Positions 52,668 through 60,651 of a DNA stretch of 64,000 nt are shown here, piece after piece; the first letter of the stretch is position 1; each line of letters begins with the position of its first letter. A model generated the notes under the pieces. That model saw only the letters and a list, made by a program, of their open reading frames with translations. It did not search any database and was not told the DNA's origin. This DNA comes from CALBTQ01 sp036725605 (lineage in GTDB: Bacteria; Lernaellota; Lernaellaia; Lernaellales; Lernaellaceae), in NCBI GenBank assembly GCA_036725605.1, contig DAIMDW010000005.1:62001-126000 (forward strand). The letters are read 5' to 3'. Made by a program: the position numbers and the translations under genes.

Positions 52668-53704
52668 GATTTTTTCTCCCGATACGCCGGGTGCTCCTCG
52701 TGCGGCAGCGGATGCGTTTCCTGTTGGTACAACGGCGCGATGTAGCGGCGCGCGAATTGCTCGTCTTCCGACACGGGGCAGCCGTCGTGAATTTTATTGA
52801 ACGGTCCGACCTTGAGCAGCGTGCGCCAGATGTCGCGCAGCGGCCGCTCGGCCAGGTTGCCGTAGCTGATGTGAATGAACGGACACGGCATCACGTCGCC
52901 GTAGGGGCTGATGTACAGTTTTTCCAGCCCGGCCGGGCAACCTTCGCGGCGATAATTGGAATGGCCTTCCCAGCGCACGTGCCGGCTGTGCATCAGGCGG
53001 CGGTGCAGACTTTTTTCCTCGGCGGTGGGCGTGAGATTTTTGTCCCACCACTTGCCGACCGGGCAGGGGAAGTTGATCGTCAACATCACGCCGCGCCGTT
53101 CGGCCAGCTCGACCATCCGCAGCAGATCGCCGTCGGCGACGTTCTCGTGCGTCATGATCGTGCACCAGAACACCTCGATGCCGTGCCGCCGGCAATGCTC
53201 GGTCGCGGCCATCACCGCGTCGTGGCAGCCTGCGTAACCGCGCGAGCGATCGTGCGTCGTCGGGTCGGCCGAGTCCAGGCTGATGGTGACGATCCGCGCG
53301 CCTTCCCGCTTGAGCATCCGCGCGACGTCGTCGTCCAGGCCGATGCCGTTGGTGGCCACCGACACGACCGTGCTCCGCGGATGCGCGGCGCGAATCAGCG
53401 CGGGCAGATCCGGATGCAGCAGCGCTTCGCCGCCGGTGAGGTTGATGTTCATCGCGCCCAATTGCCACATCTGTTCCAGCGCGGTTTCGATCTGTGCGGT
53501 GGTCAGCGTCGGGCGGTCCGGGCGTTTGAGAAAATCGGCCGAGCAATGGCGGCAACGGCATTGGCAGGCGTAGGTGACGGCGAATTCGATCCCGCGCAAT
53601 CGCGGTTGGCCGAGCACAAACATGCGGAAGTAATTGTCCACCGCGCGCGGAATAAGGCCCGGGTAGAGCAGCGGATACTTCAGATGTTTGAGCACGCGGC
53701 TCAT
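52664..53704 (-). CDS. Radical SAM enzyme with SPASM-like C-terminus (cluster gene 5)
   Basis: The 346-residue protein has a radical SAM core with Cys47, Cys51 and Cys54 (CQCRCRHC, which contains an extra cysteine inside the motif), INLTGGEALLHPDL and TISLDSADPTTHD. An auxiliary-cluster region follows with GCPAGLEKLYISPYGDVMPC and DGCPVSEDE. It is the tandem paralogue of the next gene. The ATG at 53704 is preferred because GGGGG lies 8 bases before it; an ATG at 53710 overlaps the preceding stop and is the alternative. The frame stays open far upstream, but that extension is the shadow of the neighbouring gene. Confidence 0.85.
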   Translation of the reverse strand: MSRVLKHLKYPLLYPGLIPRAVDNYFRMFVLGQPRLRGIEFAVTYACQCRCRHCSADFLKRPDRPTLTTAQIETALEQMWQLGAMNINLTGGEALLHPDLPALIRAAHPRSTVVSVATNGIGLDDDVARMLKREGARIVTISLDSADPTTHDRSRGYAGCHDAVMAATEHCRRHGIEVFWCTIMTHENVADGDLLRMVELAERRGVMLTINFPCPVGKWWDKNLTPTAEEKSLHRRLMHSRHVRWEGHSNYRREGCPAGLEKLYISPYGDVMPCPFIHISYGNLAERPLRDIWRTLLKVGPFNKIHDGCPVSEDEQFARRYIAPLYQQETHPLPHEEHPAYREKKS

Positions 53705-53706
53705 CG

Positions 53707-55041
53707 TCATTTCCCCCGCGAGCGCCACCAGTGACGCACCAACGAGAACGTCGCGCGCACGCCGCCCGTGGTCAGCAGACAGCCCAACAGCCCCGGCCAG
53801 TACGCGGCGCGTCGGTAAAAGGCGCGATTGGCCCGGCGCACCGCCAACGCGGCGGCGGAAGGTTCCGTTGTGCGCGAGGGATCCATCCGCAGCGCTTTGA
53901 AGTCGACGCTTTCCCCCGCCAGGGCCGAGCCGGGACGCGGCGTGAAAATATTGAACGACGCGTAGCGCAGCTTCAACGAGCGCGCCAGTTCGATCGTCCG
54001 CCGCCAACCGTCCTCGTCGTCGCCGGGCAGACCGAAAATGAAATGCGCGCCGTAACACACGCCCGCCCGGTCCAGGTGCGCCAATCCTTCGCGCGCGCGC
54101 CGATGATCCAGCGTCGGCCGCATCTCCGCCAACGCCGTCGCCGAGGCGCTTTCCAGACCGATCTGCGCGATCGTGCAGCCGGTCGCCTTGAGCAGCGCGG
54201 CCAATTCGGCGTCGATCGTCTCGGCGCGGAAATAGCCGAGCCAGCGGAAGTCGTAGCCGCGCGCGCGCCACTGTTCCAGCAACAGGATAGCACGCCGCGC
54301 GGTGACGTTGAACGTCATGTCCTTGACGAACAGGTGGCGCACGCCGGCGTCGCGCAGGGCGTCGAGTTCGGCGAAGAGATTGCCACGGTCGCGCTCGGTG
54401 AAGCCGATCGCGCTGCTGTTGCAATAGGCGCAGCCGAAGGGGCACCCGAGGGACGTCAACAGCGAGGCGAAACGCAACCCCAGAAACGGCATGCGATAGG
54501 GCAACGCGCGAAACAGGTCGTGGCGCGGGAGCGGGTAGGCGAACGAGTCGTGCCGTTGCGCCCACGGGCGGCGAATTTCCCCGCGCAGAAACAGGGCCGG
54601 ATCGTGAATCTGATCGACCAGAAAATCGCGCAGCGCCGCGCCGGTGAAATCCAGCAATACGCCTTCGACGAACGGGAAGCGCGTCAGCACCTGCTGCGGA
54701 TAAAACCGCGCCAGATCGCCGCTGACGAAAATCCGCGCGCCGGTGGCCTGCGCCGCGCGTTCGAGGAACGCAAAATCGTCCGGGTAATTGGCCGTGCCGA
54801 CCAGCGCGATAATCACCGCCGGTCGTAGCGCGGTCAACCTGGTCAGCGTTTGCGTTTCCGTCAATTCCTGCGCCGGCGCGTCCAGCACGGCGAGCGTGAA
54901 ATCGGCGTCAAGATAACCGCTCTGACACAGCAGATCGATCGGCTGCCAGAGATAGCCCATTTTGCTCGACGACGAACAAAAGTAATCGCGCATCGTCGGC
55001 AGCGGCGCGGGCGGATTGAGCAGGGCGAGGGTCGGTTTCAT
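53707..55041 (-). CDS. B12-binding-type radical SAM enzyme (cluster gene 6)
   Basis: The 444-residue protein has an N-terminal Rossmann-like domain that is diverged from usual cobalamin domains (LALLNPPAPLPTMRDY, MGYLWQPIDLLCQSGYL) and a radical SAM core with Cys200, Cys204 and Cys207 (LGCPFGCAYC). FVKDMTFNVTARR and IAQIGLESASATAL are typical barrel strands. The tail RAFYRRAAYWPGLL is of the aromatic-Arg type seen in other cluster members. It lies 4 bases after the upstream radical SAM gene and is coupled to the downstream gene. The substrate is unknown. Confidence 0.85.
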   Translation of the reverse strand: MKPTLALLNPPAPLPTMRDYFCSSSSKMGYLWQPIDLLCQSGYLDADFTLAVLDAPAQELTETQTLTRLTALRPAVIIALVGTANYPDDFAFLERAAQATGARIFVSGDLARFYPQQVLTRFPFVEGVLLDFTGAALRDFLVDQIHDPALFLRGEIRRPWAQRHDSFAYPLPRHDLFRALPYRMPFLGLRFASLLTSLGCPFGCAYCNSSAIGFTERDRGNLFAELDALRDAGVRHLFVKDMTFNVTARRAILLLEQWRARGYDFRWLGYFRAETIDAELAALLKATGCTIAQIGLESASATALAEMRPTLDHRRAREGLAHLDRAGVCYGAHFIFGLPGDDEDGWRRTIELARSLKLRYASFNIFTPRPGSALAGESVDFKALRMDPSRTTEPSAAALAVRRANRAFYRRAAYWPGLLGCLLTTGGVRATFSLVRHWWRSRGK

Positions 55042-55045
55042 CTCG

Positions 55046-56416
55046 TCAGATTCCGACGAGGTAACGGCGGATGACGTTGAGCACGCCGAACAACTGGCGC
55101 AGTTTGAACATCGAGAGCAGCTTGAGCATCGGTTTCGGCCGCAGGTAGAAACGCAGGATCGCCCGCCGCTGCTGCCGTTTCAACTGACGCGGCGAGACGG
55201 CGGCGTAATGCGTGTGCGGCGTGAAAAAATTGATCGTCGAGATGTCGCAACCACCCAGCGCTTCGCCGCTGTGTGAGCCGGGCAGCGGAATGAACACGCC
55301 GAAGTGCGCCAGATCCAGCTCCATGTCGATCGCGTCCTGCAGCGTTTTGCGGAAGGCCGCTTCGGTGTCGTAGGGCAGGCCGACGATGAACAGACCCTGC
55401 ACCTCCAGGCCGATTTGCCTGGCCAGTTTCACCGTCGCGCGCACGTCGCGGTAGGGAATGTACTTGGCCTCCTTGTCCAGCGCCGCGGCCGAGGTCGTCT
55501 CGATGCCCAGCGAAATCTGATAACAGCCGGCGCGCTTGAGCAGGCCGAGCAACTCGGCGTCCAGCGTCGAGGTCATCACGCCGTTGGGGCATTTGAAGAG
55601 CAGGTCGAGTTGCGCCGCGCTGATTTTCTCCAATAGCGACACGGCGTGCGCGCGATTGAGCGTCAGGTTGTCGTCTTCGAAATGCACTTCGCGAATGCCG
55701 AAGCGATCGCGCAGGTAACGCAGTTCGGCGACCACGTCGTCGGTGTCGCGCGTGCGCACGCGATGGCCGAAGAGAAAGCCCGTCGCGCAGAACGTGCAAT
55801 TGAGCGGACAGCCGCGCGTGGTCAGAATCGGCGCGACCGGCAAACGGCGCACGAAAAGTTGGTGCGGGATCGGCGGGTAGCGATGCGGCTCCAGTTTTTC
55901 CCACGCCGGCCAAGGCAGGGCGTCGAGATTCTCCGGCGGCCGGGTCGCGGCCTTACCGCACAGCTTGTCGTCGCGCAGCGCGTACACGCCGTCGACCACA
56001 CCGACCGGATCCTCCCCGGCGGCCAACGCGCGCAGCAGTTGCGGAAAGCTGAATTCCGCTTCCTTGGCGATCAGGTAATCGGCGGCGAATTCGCGCAGGC
56101 TGCGCTCGATGAACGCGGACGGATGCGCCCCGCCGATGACCAACGGCGTGTGGGGGAACGTCTGCTTGATCTGCCACGCCAACTTCAACGCGGACGCGTA
56201 ATTGGGCGTGGAAACGCTCAGGCCGATCGCCCGGTAATCGCCCGCCCGCAAGCGCGTCAGCAGTTGCGGCACGCTCAGGTGCCGGCGCGCGAGATCGAAA
56301 ATGTCCGCCTCGAATCCCTCGCGTTGCGCGGCGGCCGCCAGGTAACCCAAACCCAGCGGCGGCATCACGGTCACGGCCCGAGTGGGCGGAAACACGAGGG
56401 CGGTTCGCACGGACAC
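55046..56416 (-). CDS. B12-binding-type radical SAM enzyme (cluster gene 7)
   Basis: The 456-residue protein has a cobalamin-binding-like domain (PPLGLGYLAAAAQREGF, VIGGAHPSAF) and a radical SAM core with Cys203, Cys207 and Cys210 (RGCPLNCTFC). The second half has HFEDDNLTLNRAHA and GCYQISLGIETTSA, and the tail RFYLRPKPMLKLLSMF is the classic FYLRP tail of this superfamily. The start is GTG with a strong AAGGAGAGG 3 bases away; no ATG fits. Gaps of 22 and 4 bases connect it to its operon neighbours. Confidence 0.88.
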   Translation of the reverse strand: MSVRTALVFPPTRAVTVMPPLGLGYLAAAAQREGFEADIFDLARRHLSVPQLLTRLRAGDYRAIGLSVSTPNYASALKLAWQIKQTFPHTPLVIGGAHPSAFIERSLREFAADYLIAKEAEFSFPQLLRALAAGEDPVGVVDGVYALRDDKLCGKAATRPPENLDALPWPAWEKLEPHRYPPIPHQLFVRRLPVAPILTTRGCPLNCTFCATGFLFGHRVRTRDTDDVVAELRYLRDRFGIREVHFEDDNLTLNRAHAVSLLEKISAAQLDLLFKCPNGVMTSTLDAELLGLLKRAGCYQISLGIETTSAAALDKEAKYIPYRDVRATVKLARQIGLEVQGLFIVGLPYDTEAAFRKTLQDAIDMELDLAHFGVFIPLPGSHSGEALGGCDISTINFFTPHTHYAAVSPRQLKRQQRRAILRFYLRPKPMLKLLSMFKLRQLFGVLNVIRRYLVGI

Positions 56417-56438
56417 TTTCCTCTCCTTTTTGCTGTGC

Positions 56439-57884
56439 TCACCTTGATATACCAGATTGACGCCGGAAGCAAAGCGCGCTCGCGCCCACCCGCGCGGCTT
56501 CGGCCAGAAACGCCGGCCAGGGCAGGCGCTTGATGCGCCGGATGCCCAGGTGGAACGTGACCGCGCGCACCGCGCGATACAGCGGATCGAGCGGCAAAGC
56601 GATCAGGCGACGCACCGTTTTTTCGGTCAAGCGCAAGCGGACGGCGAGGGCGAAGAGCCGATGCAGGTTGATGATCTCGCGCCGGTGCGGAAACGTCAAA
56701 ATCGTATCATCGAAGTAACTGGCCGGCAGTTCGCGCGTGCGGTACGACCAGCGCGACGTTTCGTCGGCGACCAGCGTTTGCACGGTGCGTTCGATCGCCG
56801 TGCCGGGATACGGATTGAATAGGCTGCTCCAACCAAAGTCGCTGCGCAATTCGTTGACGAACCGGTACGATTGCAGCGCCTCGTCGAGCCCCAGACCGGG
56901 CAAGCCGAAGATGATGTCGGTTTGCACGCTCACGCCGCGCCGGTGCAGGCGCTCGACCGCCGCGACGATGTCCCGGTTGCTCAGCGGCTTGTTGAGCAAC
57001 TCGCGGCGCACGGTTTCGTCGCCGGTTTCCACGCCGATGGTCACGCCCGCGCAGCCGGAGTCGGCGAGCCGCTGCGCGGTCGGTTCGTCGATCGTCTCGG
57101 CACGCACCAGGCAGTAATAGGGCAGGCCGATGCGGCGCGGATACTCGGCGGCGAAATCGGCGAACCACGAGGGCGGCGAGAGAAAACAATCGTCCTGAAA
57201 ATACACCTGGGTGATGCCGTAACGGGCGCGCGCCTCTTCGATTTCCGCGGCCAGATGCGCGAAGGAGCGGCGGCGCACGACCGGCCCCAGGCCGCGATGC
57301 AACGCGCGGTACGCTTCGTTGAAGCAATAGGCGCAGGCGTTGGGGCAGCCGCGCCCGGCGATCATCGGGTACACGTGCCGGTAGAACCGGCGCAGGCGCG
57401 GATAGGCGTCGAAGTACACGCGCAGGTCGGGCGGCGGCAGGACGTTCAGGTCCGGCAACGGCCCGAGGTCGTTGCGGACGATCTTCCCGTTTACGCGCGC
57501 CCAGAGGTTGGCGATGCGCGCGGGATCTTCGCCGTCGGCGTAAGCGACGATCGCCGCTTCGCCTTCGCCGCGGCACAGGGCGTCGACCGGCGCCTGTTCG
57601 ATGAACTCGGGAAAGAACGTGGCGTGCGGCCCGCCGGCGATCAAGCGCACGTGCGGCGCCGTTTGCCGCACCTGTTGCATCGCTTGCCGGGCCCAGCGTT
57701 CACGGCCGGTGGTCAGCGAAAAGGCGACCAGATCGTCGCGCGCGGCGCGCACGTTGGCGGCGAGCGCGGCCGGATCGCGGGCGATGAGCACGCGGGCGCG
57801 GTGGCCGGCGGCGCGCAAGGCGGCGGCCAGATGCGCCTGCCCGAGGTAAATGAAAAAATCGGGTTGGCAGAAAACGACGTTCAT
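56439..57884 (-). CDS. B12-binding-type radical SAM enzyme (cluster gene 8)
   Basis: The 481-residue protein has a cobalamin-binding-like domain (LGQAHLAAALRAAGH, GGPHATFFPEFI) and a radical SAM core with Cys180, Cys184 and Cys187 (RGCPNACAYC). VYFQDDCFLSPPSW and GVTIGVETGDETVRREL follow. The tail has ALPLDPLYRAVRAVTFHLG. It appears to be the sister of the gene at 46659: both share GGPHATFFP, CRGEGE and the LPL-PLY tail, although they lie in separate transcription units. Substrate is unknown. Confidence 0.87.
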   Translation of the reverse strand: MNVVFCQPDFFIYLGQAHLAAALRAAGHRARVLIARDPAALAANVRAARDDLVAFSLTTGRERWARQAMQQVRQTAPHVRLIAGGPHATFFPEFIEQAPVDALCRGEGEAAIVAYADGEDPARIANLWARVNGKIVRNDLGPLPDLNVLPPPDLRVYFDAYPRLRRFYRHVYPMIAGRGCPNACAYCFNEAYRALHRGLGPVVRRRSFAHLAAEIEEARARYGITQVYFQDDCFLSPPSWFADFAAEYPRRIGLPYYCLVRAETIDEPTAQRLADSGCAGVTIGVETGDETVRRELLNKPLSNRDIVAAVERLHRRGVSVQTDIIFGLPGLGLDEALQSYRFVNELRSDFGWSSLFNPYPGTAIERTVQTLVADETSRWSYRTRELPASYFDDTILTFPHRREIINLHRLFALAVRLRLTEKTVRRLIALPLDPLYRAVRAVTFHLGIRRIKRLPWPAFLAEAARVGASALCFRRQSGISR

Positions 57885-57888
57885 CGCG

Positions 57889-59436
57889 CTACTGATCGTA
57901 CCAGGACGGTTTGATCATGCCCACGTAATCCGACAGTTGCGCCTTGCGCCGTTGCGAGCGCGACGGCAACACGCGATCGAGCAGATAGTCCAGGGCGATG
58001 CTCAGGCTGACCTTCAGCCACCACACGTACATGCGGCGGCGATAGGTGTGGCGCGTGAGCAGGCCGCGCAGCACGCGCAACGGCCTCATGTACTTGTTGT
58101 TCATCCGCCAGATGGCCATTTCCAGTTCGGCGCGGCTCATCGTTTCGGTGCGCATGACCGGCGTCATCCAATCGTAGCGGGCGAAATCGGTGATCTCCAA
58201 CCAGCCTTCGCGTTTGGCTTGCTCGTACATCGCGGTGCCGGGCACGGGCGTGAGCGGATGAAACGCGGGATAATCCGGATCGATGCTCTCAACGTAGTTC
58301 AGCAGGCGGTCGAGGCTGGCCTGCGTTTCGTGCCGCAGGCCGACGATGAAGGTCGTCTGCAAAAACAACTGCGGATAATTTTTACGCATACGGCGGATCA
58401 ACTCGGTCGAGCGCGCAATCTGAACGTTGTGTTTTTCCATCGCGTTGAGCTCGTCGTCGTCGGCCCGCTCCATGCCCACGCAGATGTGCGACAGTCCGGC
58501 GCGCAGCAGCTTGGCGAAAAGCCCCGATTGCTCGTCGCGGTGGAGAAAATCGGCGCGCATGAACGCGAACCAATTCAGTTCGAGTCGCCGGCGCAGCAAT
58601 TCGTCGGCGAAACGGTCCTCCCACCGCGGGTCGACGTTCCAGGTGTCGTCGACGAACACGACGCACGATTTGCCGTAGCGCCGGTGGAGCACTTCCATCT
58701 CGTCGACGACCGGCTCGACCGACCGCGTGCGCCAACGCGGACGCGGCACGTTCGACGTGTTGCCGTTTTCTTCGGCGAACTGCAGCCAGCAGGCGCAGAA
58801 CGTGCAATTGGACACGCAGCCGCGGCTGTGATGCATCGTCACGCCGCCGGGCGAAAACAGGTAGCGCGCCGTGCCGTAGCGGTGCATCGGCAGCAGGTCG
58901 TAGGCCGGGAAAGGCAGCGTGTCCAGATCCTCGATCAGCGGTCGCGGCGCGGTGTGGACCGGCCCGCCGTCGGCGCCGCGCAAAATCAGCCCCGGCACCT
59001 TGGTCAGATCGCGGTCGCCGTCCCAGGCGTCGGCCAACGCGGCGATGGTCAATTCGCCTTCGCCGCGCACGATCGCATCGAGCGGATAATTCGCCAGCGC
59101 GTGCGCCGCCGCGTGCGAAAAATGCACCCCGCCGGCCACGGTGAGAATCGCCGGGTCGATCCGCTTGGCCAGCGCGAACACCCGGCCGCTTTCGTGTTGG
59201 TACAGCGTTTCGCTTTCGCCCGCGCAGACGATCTGCGGGCGCAATTCGCGGATCGTCCGCTCCAGCGATTGCCAGCCCAGGCGCGACGGCAGGCAATCGA
59301 GCAGGTGCGCCTCGTGCCCGGCCTCGCGCAAGGCCGCGCCCAGGTAGACGATCGCCTGCGGCAGCAGGTAGTTGTCCTGCTCGTTGATGTATGGCCAAAG
59401 ATATTTTGGAGGACGGACGATCAGAACGCGCGCCAC
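57889..59436 (-). CDS. B12-binding-type radical SAM enzyme (cluster gene 9)
   Basis: The 515-residue protein has a cobalamin-binding-like domain (IVRPPKYLWPYINEQD, AIVYLGAALREAGHEAHLLD) and a radical SAM core with Cys207, Cys211 and Cys214 (RGCVSNCTFC). A longer insert after the cluster motif (CWLQFAEENGNTSN) sets it apart from its neighbours. VVFVDDTWNVDPRW and HICVGMERADDDEL are barrel strands, and the tail NNKYMRPLRVLRGLL keeps the Arg-Pro signature. It starts 3 bases after the methyltransferase gene, so it is the second annotated gene of the operon. Confidence 0.87.
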   Translation of the reverse strand: MARVLIVRPPKYLWPYINEQDNYLLPQAIVYLGAALREAGHEAHLLDCLPSRLGWQSLERTIRELRPQIVCAGESETLYQHESGRVFALAKRIDPAILTVAGGVHFSHAAAHALANYPLDAIVRGEGELTIAALADAWDGDRDLTKVPGLILRGADGGPVHTAPRPLIEDLDTLPFPAYDLLPMHRYGTARYLFSPGGVTMHHSRGCVSNCTFCACWLQFAEENGNTSNVPRPRWRTRSVEPVVDEMEVLHRRYGKSCVVFVDDTWNVDPRWEDRFADELLRRRLELNWFAFMRADFLHRDEQSGLFAKLLRAGLSHICVGMERADDDELNAMEKHNVQIARSTELIRRMRKNYPQLFLQTTFIVGLRHETQASLDRLLNYVESIDPDYPAFHPLTPVPGTAMYEQAKREGWLEITDFARYDWMTPVMRTETMSRAELEMAIWRMNNKYMRPLRVLRGLLTRHTYRRRMYVWWLKVSLSIALDYLLDRVLPSRSQRRKAQLSDYVGMIKPSWYDQ

Positions 59437-59439
59437 GGT

Positions 59440-60345
59440 TTATTTCTTCCTTCCTACCACGCTCAACACCCGGGCCAGGTTGCGCGTGCGCGCATCGTCG
59501 CGGCACTTCTGTTCGAAGGCGATGATGTGTTGCCGATACTCCGGTTCGCTCAGGCGCCGGTCGTCGAGCAATTGCCAGAAGGGGCCCTCGCTGAAGTAAT
59601 GCAGCGGCTCGAGTTTCATGATCTGCCAGACGGTGTTGTCGATCAGCTTGATCATCTGCTCGCGATCGAAAAAGGTCACGTAGCGGTCCTGTTCGATCAG
59701 CAGCGGACTGCCGGACAGCAATTCGCCGAGGTAATCGACCCGGCCCAACGGCAGGCCGCAGATGCCGCCGGGCAGTTGTTCGACCGAAACGAACAAGTAC
59801 GCGCCCGGGCGCGCCACGCGGCTCAACTGCGCCATCACCGCGTCGGGATCGGTCGCGTAGCACAGCAGCTCCACGGCGAAGATGACGTCGAACGAGGCGG
59901 CGGGCAGTTCGGCGAGGCAGCTCAGGTCGGCCCAATGCAACGTCACGTTGGCCACCCCGGCCTCATCCAGATGCCGGCGGCAGACCTGCAGCGAGGTGCG
60001 GCAGGCGTCCACGGCCACGACCTCCTCGAAACGCCGGGCCAGCGGCACGGTGAACCGGCCGATGCCGCAGCCGAGGTCCAGCACACGACCCGTGACCGGC
60101 AGGCCGTCGTAATACGGCGCGAAGGCGTGCCGGTACAAATCGGTGGCCAACTGCTTTATCAAAAAATAGGGGGAGGACGGCGAAAGGAAATCCTGGCTTT
60201 GAGGATCGTCCGCGAAGGCGAGCTCGTAGCCCAGCACATTGTGCAATCCCGGATCATCGGCCAGGGCGTGCTGCTGTTGTTCCCGCGAACCGTACAACTG
60301 TCCGATGCGGCCTTTCGGTTCGATGATCGTGGATTCGAAATCCAT
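59440..60345 (-). CDS. Class I SAM-dependent methyltransferase
   Basis: The 301-residue protein has motif I VLDLGCGIGRFT at residues 88-99, an acidic motif II in VVAVDACRTS and a post-I aspartate in HWADLSCL, as in small-molecule and lipid methyltransferases (Methyltransf_11/25 group). It transfers a methyl group from S-adenosylmethionine to an unidentified acceptor. I chose the ATG at 60345 because GGGGAG lies 5 bases upstream; an ATG 21 bases earlier has no such site. It is the first full-length gene of the seven-gene minus-strand operon, 98 bases downstream of a 16-codon reading frame. Confidence 0.87.
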   Translation of the reverse strand: MDFESTIIEPKGRIGQLYGSREQQQHALADDPGLHNVLGYELAFADDPQSQDFLSPSSPYFLIKQLATDLYRHAFAPYYDGLPVTGRVLDLGCGIGRFTVPLARRFEEVVAVDACRTSLQVCRRHLDEAGVANVTLHWADLSCLAELPAASFDVIFAVELLCYATDPDAVMAQLSRVARPGAYLFVSVEQLPGGICGLPLGRVDYLGELLSGSPLLIEQDRYVTFFDREQMIKLIDNTVWQIMKLEPLHYFSEGPFWQLLDDRRLSEPEYRQHIIAFEQKCRDDARTRNLARVLSVVGRKK

Positions 60346-60372
60346 TATCGCTCCCCGGGCAAACACGCCTCT

Positions 60373-60387
60373 TCACGACCGTCGTGA
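60373..60387. promoter_or_regulatory. 15-bp palindrome TCACGACCGTCGTGA
   Basis: A perfect 7-1-7 inverted repeat, 28 bases upstream of the methyltransferase start. Its centre is exactly 50 bases from the centre of a second 7-1-7 palindrome. It could be an operator or part of a leader RNA structure. Confidence 0.4.
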
Positions 60388-60422
60388 CTGGTCGCTTGTC
60401 AACACATCCGCCCTTGACCGCA

Positions 60423-60437
60423 AATCAGCAGCTGATT
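60423..60437. promoter_or_regulatory. 15-bp palindrome AATCAGCAGCTGATT
   Basis: A perfect 7-1-7 inverted repeat immediately after the stop of the 16-codon reading frame (on the minus strand). It has a different sequence from the palindrome at 60373, so the two would not bind the same factor by sequence. A leader-RNA hairpin is an alternative. Confidence 0.4.
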
Positions 60438-60443
60438 GTGCAG

Positions 60444-60494
60444 TTATTTTACAGGGGGATTCGGACGGGGTTTGGGGGCCGGACGCCAAAACAT
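60444..60494 (-). CDS. 16-codon ORF with strong Shine-Dalgarno, leader or precursor peptide
   Basis: The frame encodes MFWRPAPKPRPNPPVK and stops with TAA. AAGGAGGT (60502-60509) stands 7 bases before the ATG, nearly perfect complementarity to 16S rRNA, and a TTGACA-18-TATCGT promoter lies just upstream. Six of 16 residues are Pro, including a PP pair that would slow ribosomes. Its place at the head of a radical SAM operon allows two readings: a regulatory leader peptide, or a very short precursor peptide modified by the downstream enzymes. No match to a known RiPP family is recognised. Confidence 0.5.
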   Translation of the reverse strand: MFWRPAPKPRPNPPVK

Positions 60495-60524
60495 ATAGGG
60501 TACCTCCTTTATCAGGCTCTAAAT

Positions 60525-60554
60525 ACGATAGCCAAACGCCCCTTGATGTGTCAA
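60525..60554 (-). promoter_or_regulatory. Sigma70-type promoter for the radical SAM operon
   Basis: On the minus strand a consensus TTGACA (60554-60549) is separated by 18 bases from TATCGT (60530-60525). Transcription would start near 60518, giving a 5' leader of about 25 bases before the 16-codon frame. Confidence 0.6.
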
Positions 60555-60591
60555 TGATTTCTTTGCCCGGGGGTCGAATGGCCCGGGCCTT

Positions 60592-60621
60592 TTGACCTGG
60601 GGCGAGAATTGTCGCTATAGT
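60592..60621 (+). promoter_or_regulatory. Sigma70-type promoter for the membrane protein gene
   Basis: TTGACC and TATAGT are separated by 18 bases. Transcription would begin near 60628, which excludes the ATG at 60622 and supports the ATG at 60652 as start of the downstream gene. It is back to back with the leftward promoter. Confidence 0.65.
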
Positions 60622-60651
60622 ATGGCCAATTTCAACCACAATGTTGCGGAA

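Noticed and set aside
52664..54565. Long N-terminal extension of the SPASM-like radical SAM gene
   Set aside because: The extension is the out-of-frame shadow of the upstream radical SAM gene; ATG 53704 with a GGGGG site is the real start.
57850..60387. 845-codon open frame on the plus strand
   Set aside because: It lies opposite two radical SAM genes and the methyltransferase gene, with shadow-type composition and no recognisable motif.
60397..60402. Second TTGACA on the minus strand close to the methyltransferase gene as a promoter
   Set aside because: No -10-like sequence lies 16-18 bases downstream; that place is taken by a GC-rich palindrome.
60565..60593. GCCCGGG...CCCGGGC hairpin followed by TTTT as a terminator
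   Set aside because: No plus-strand gene ends upstream, and it lies between two divergent promoters; its T-run is only four bases. A terminator role is not supported.
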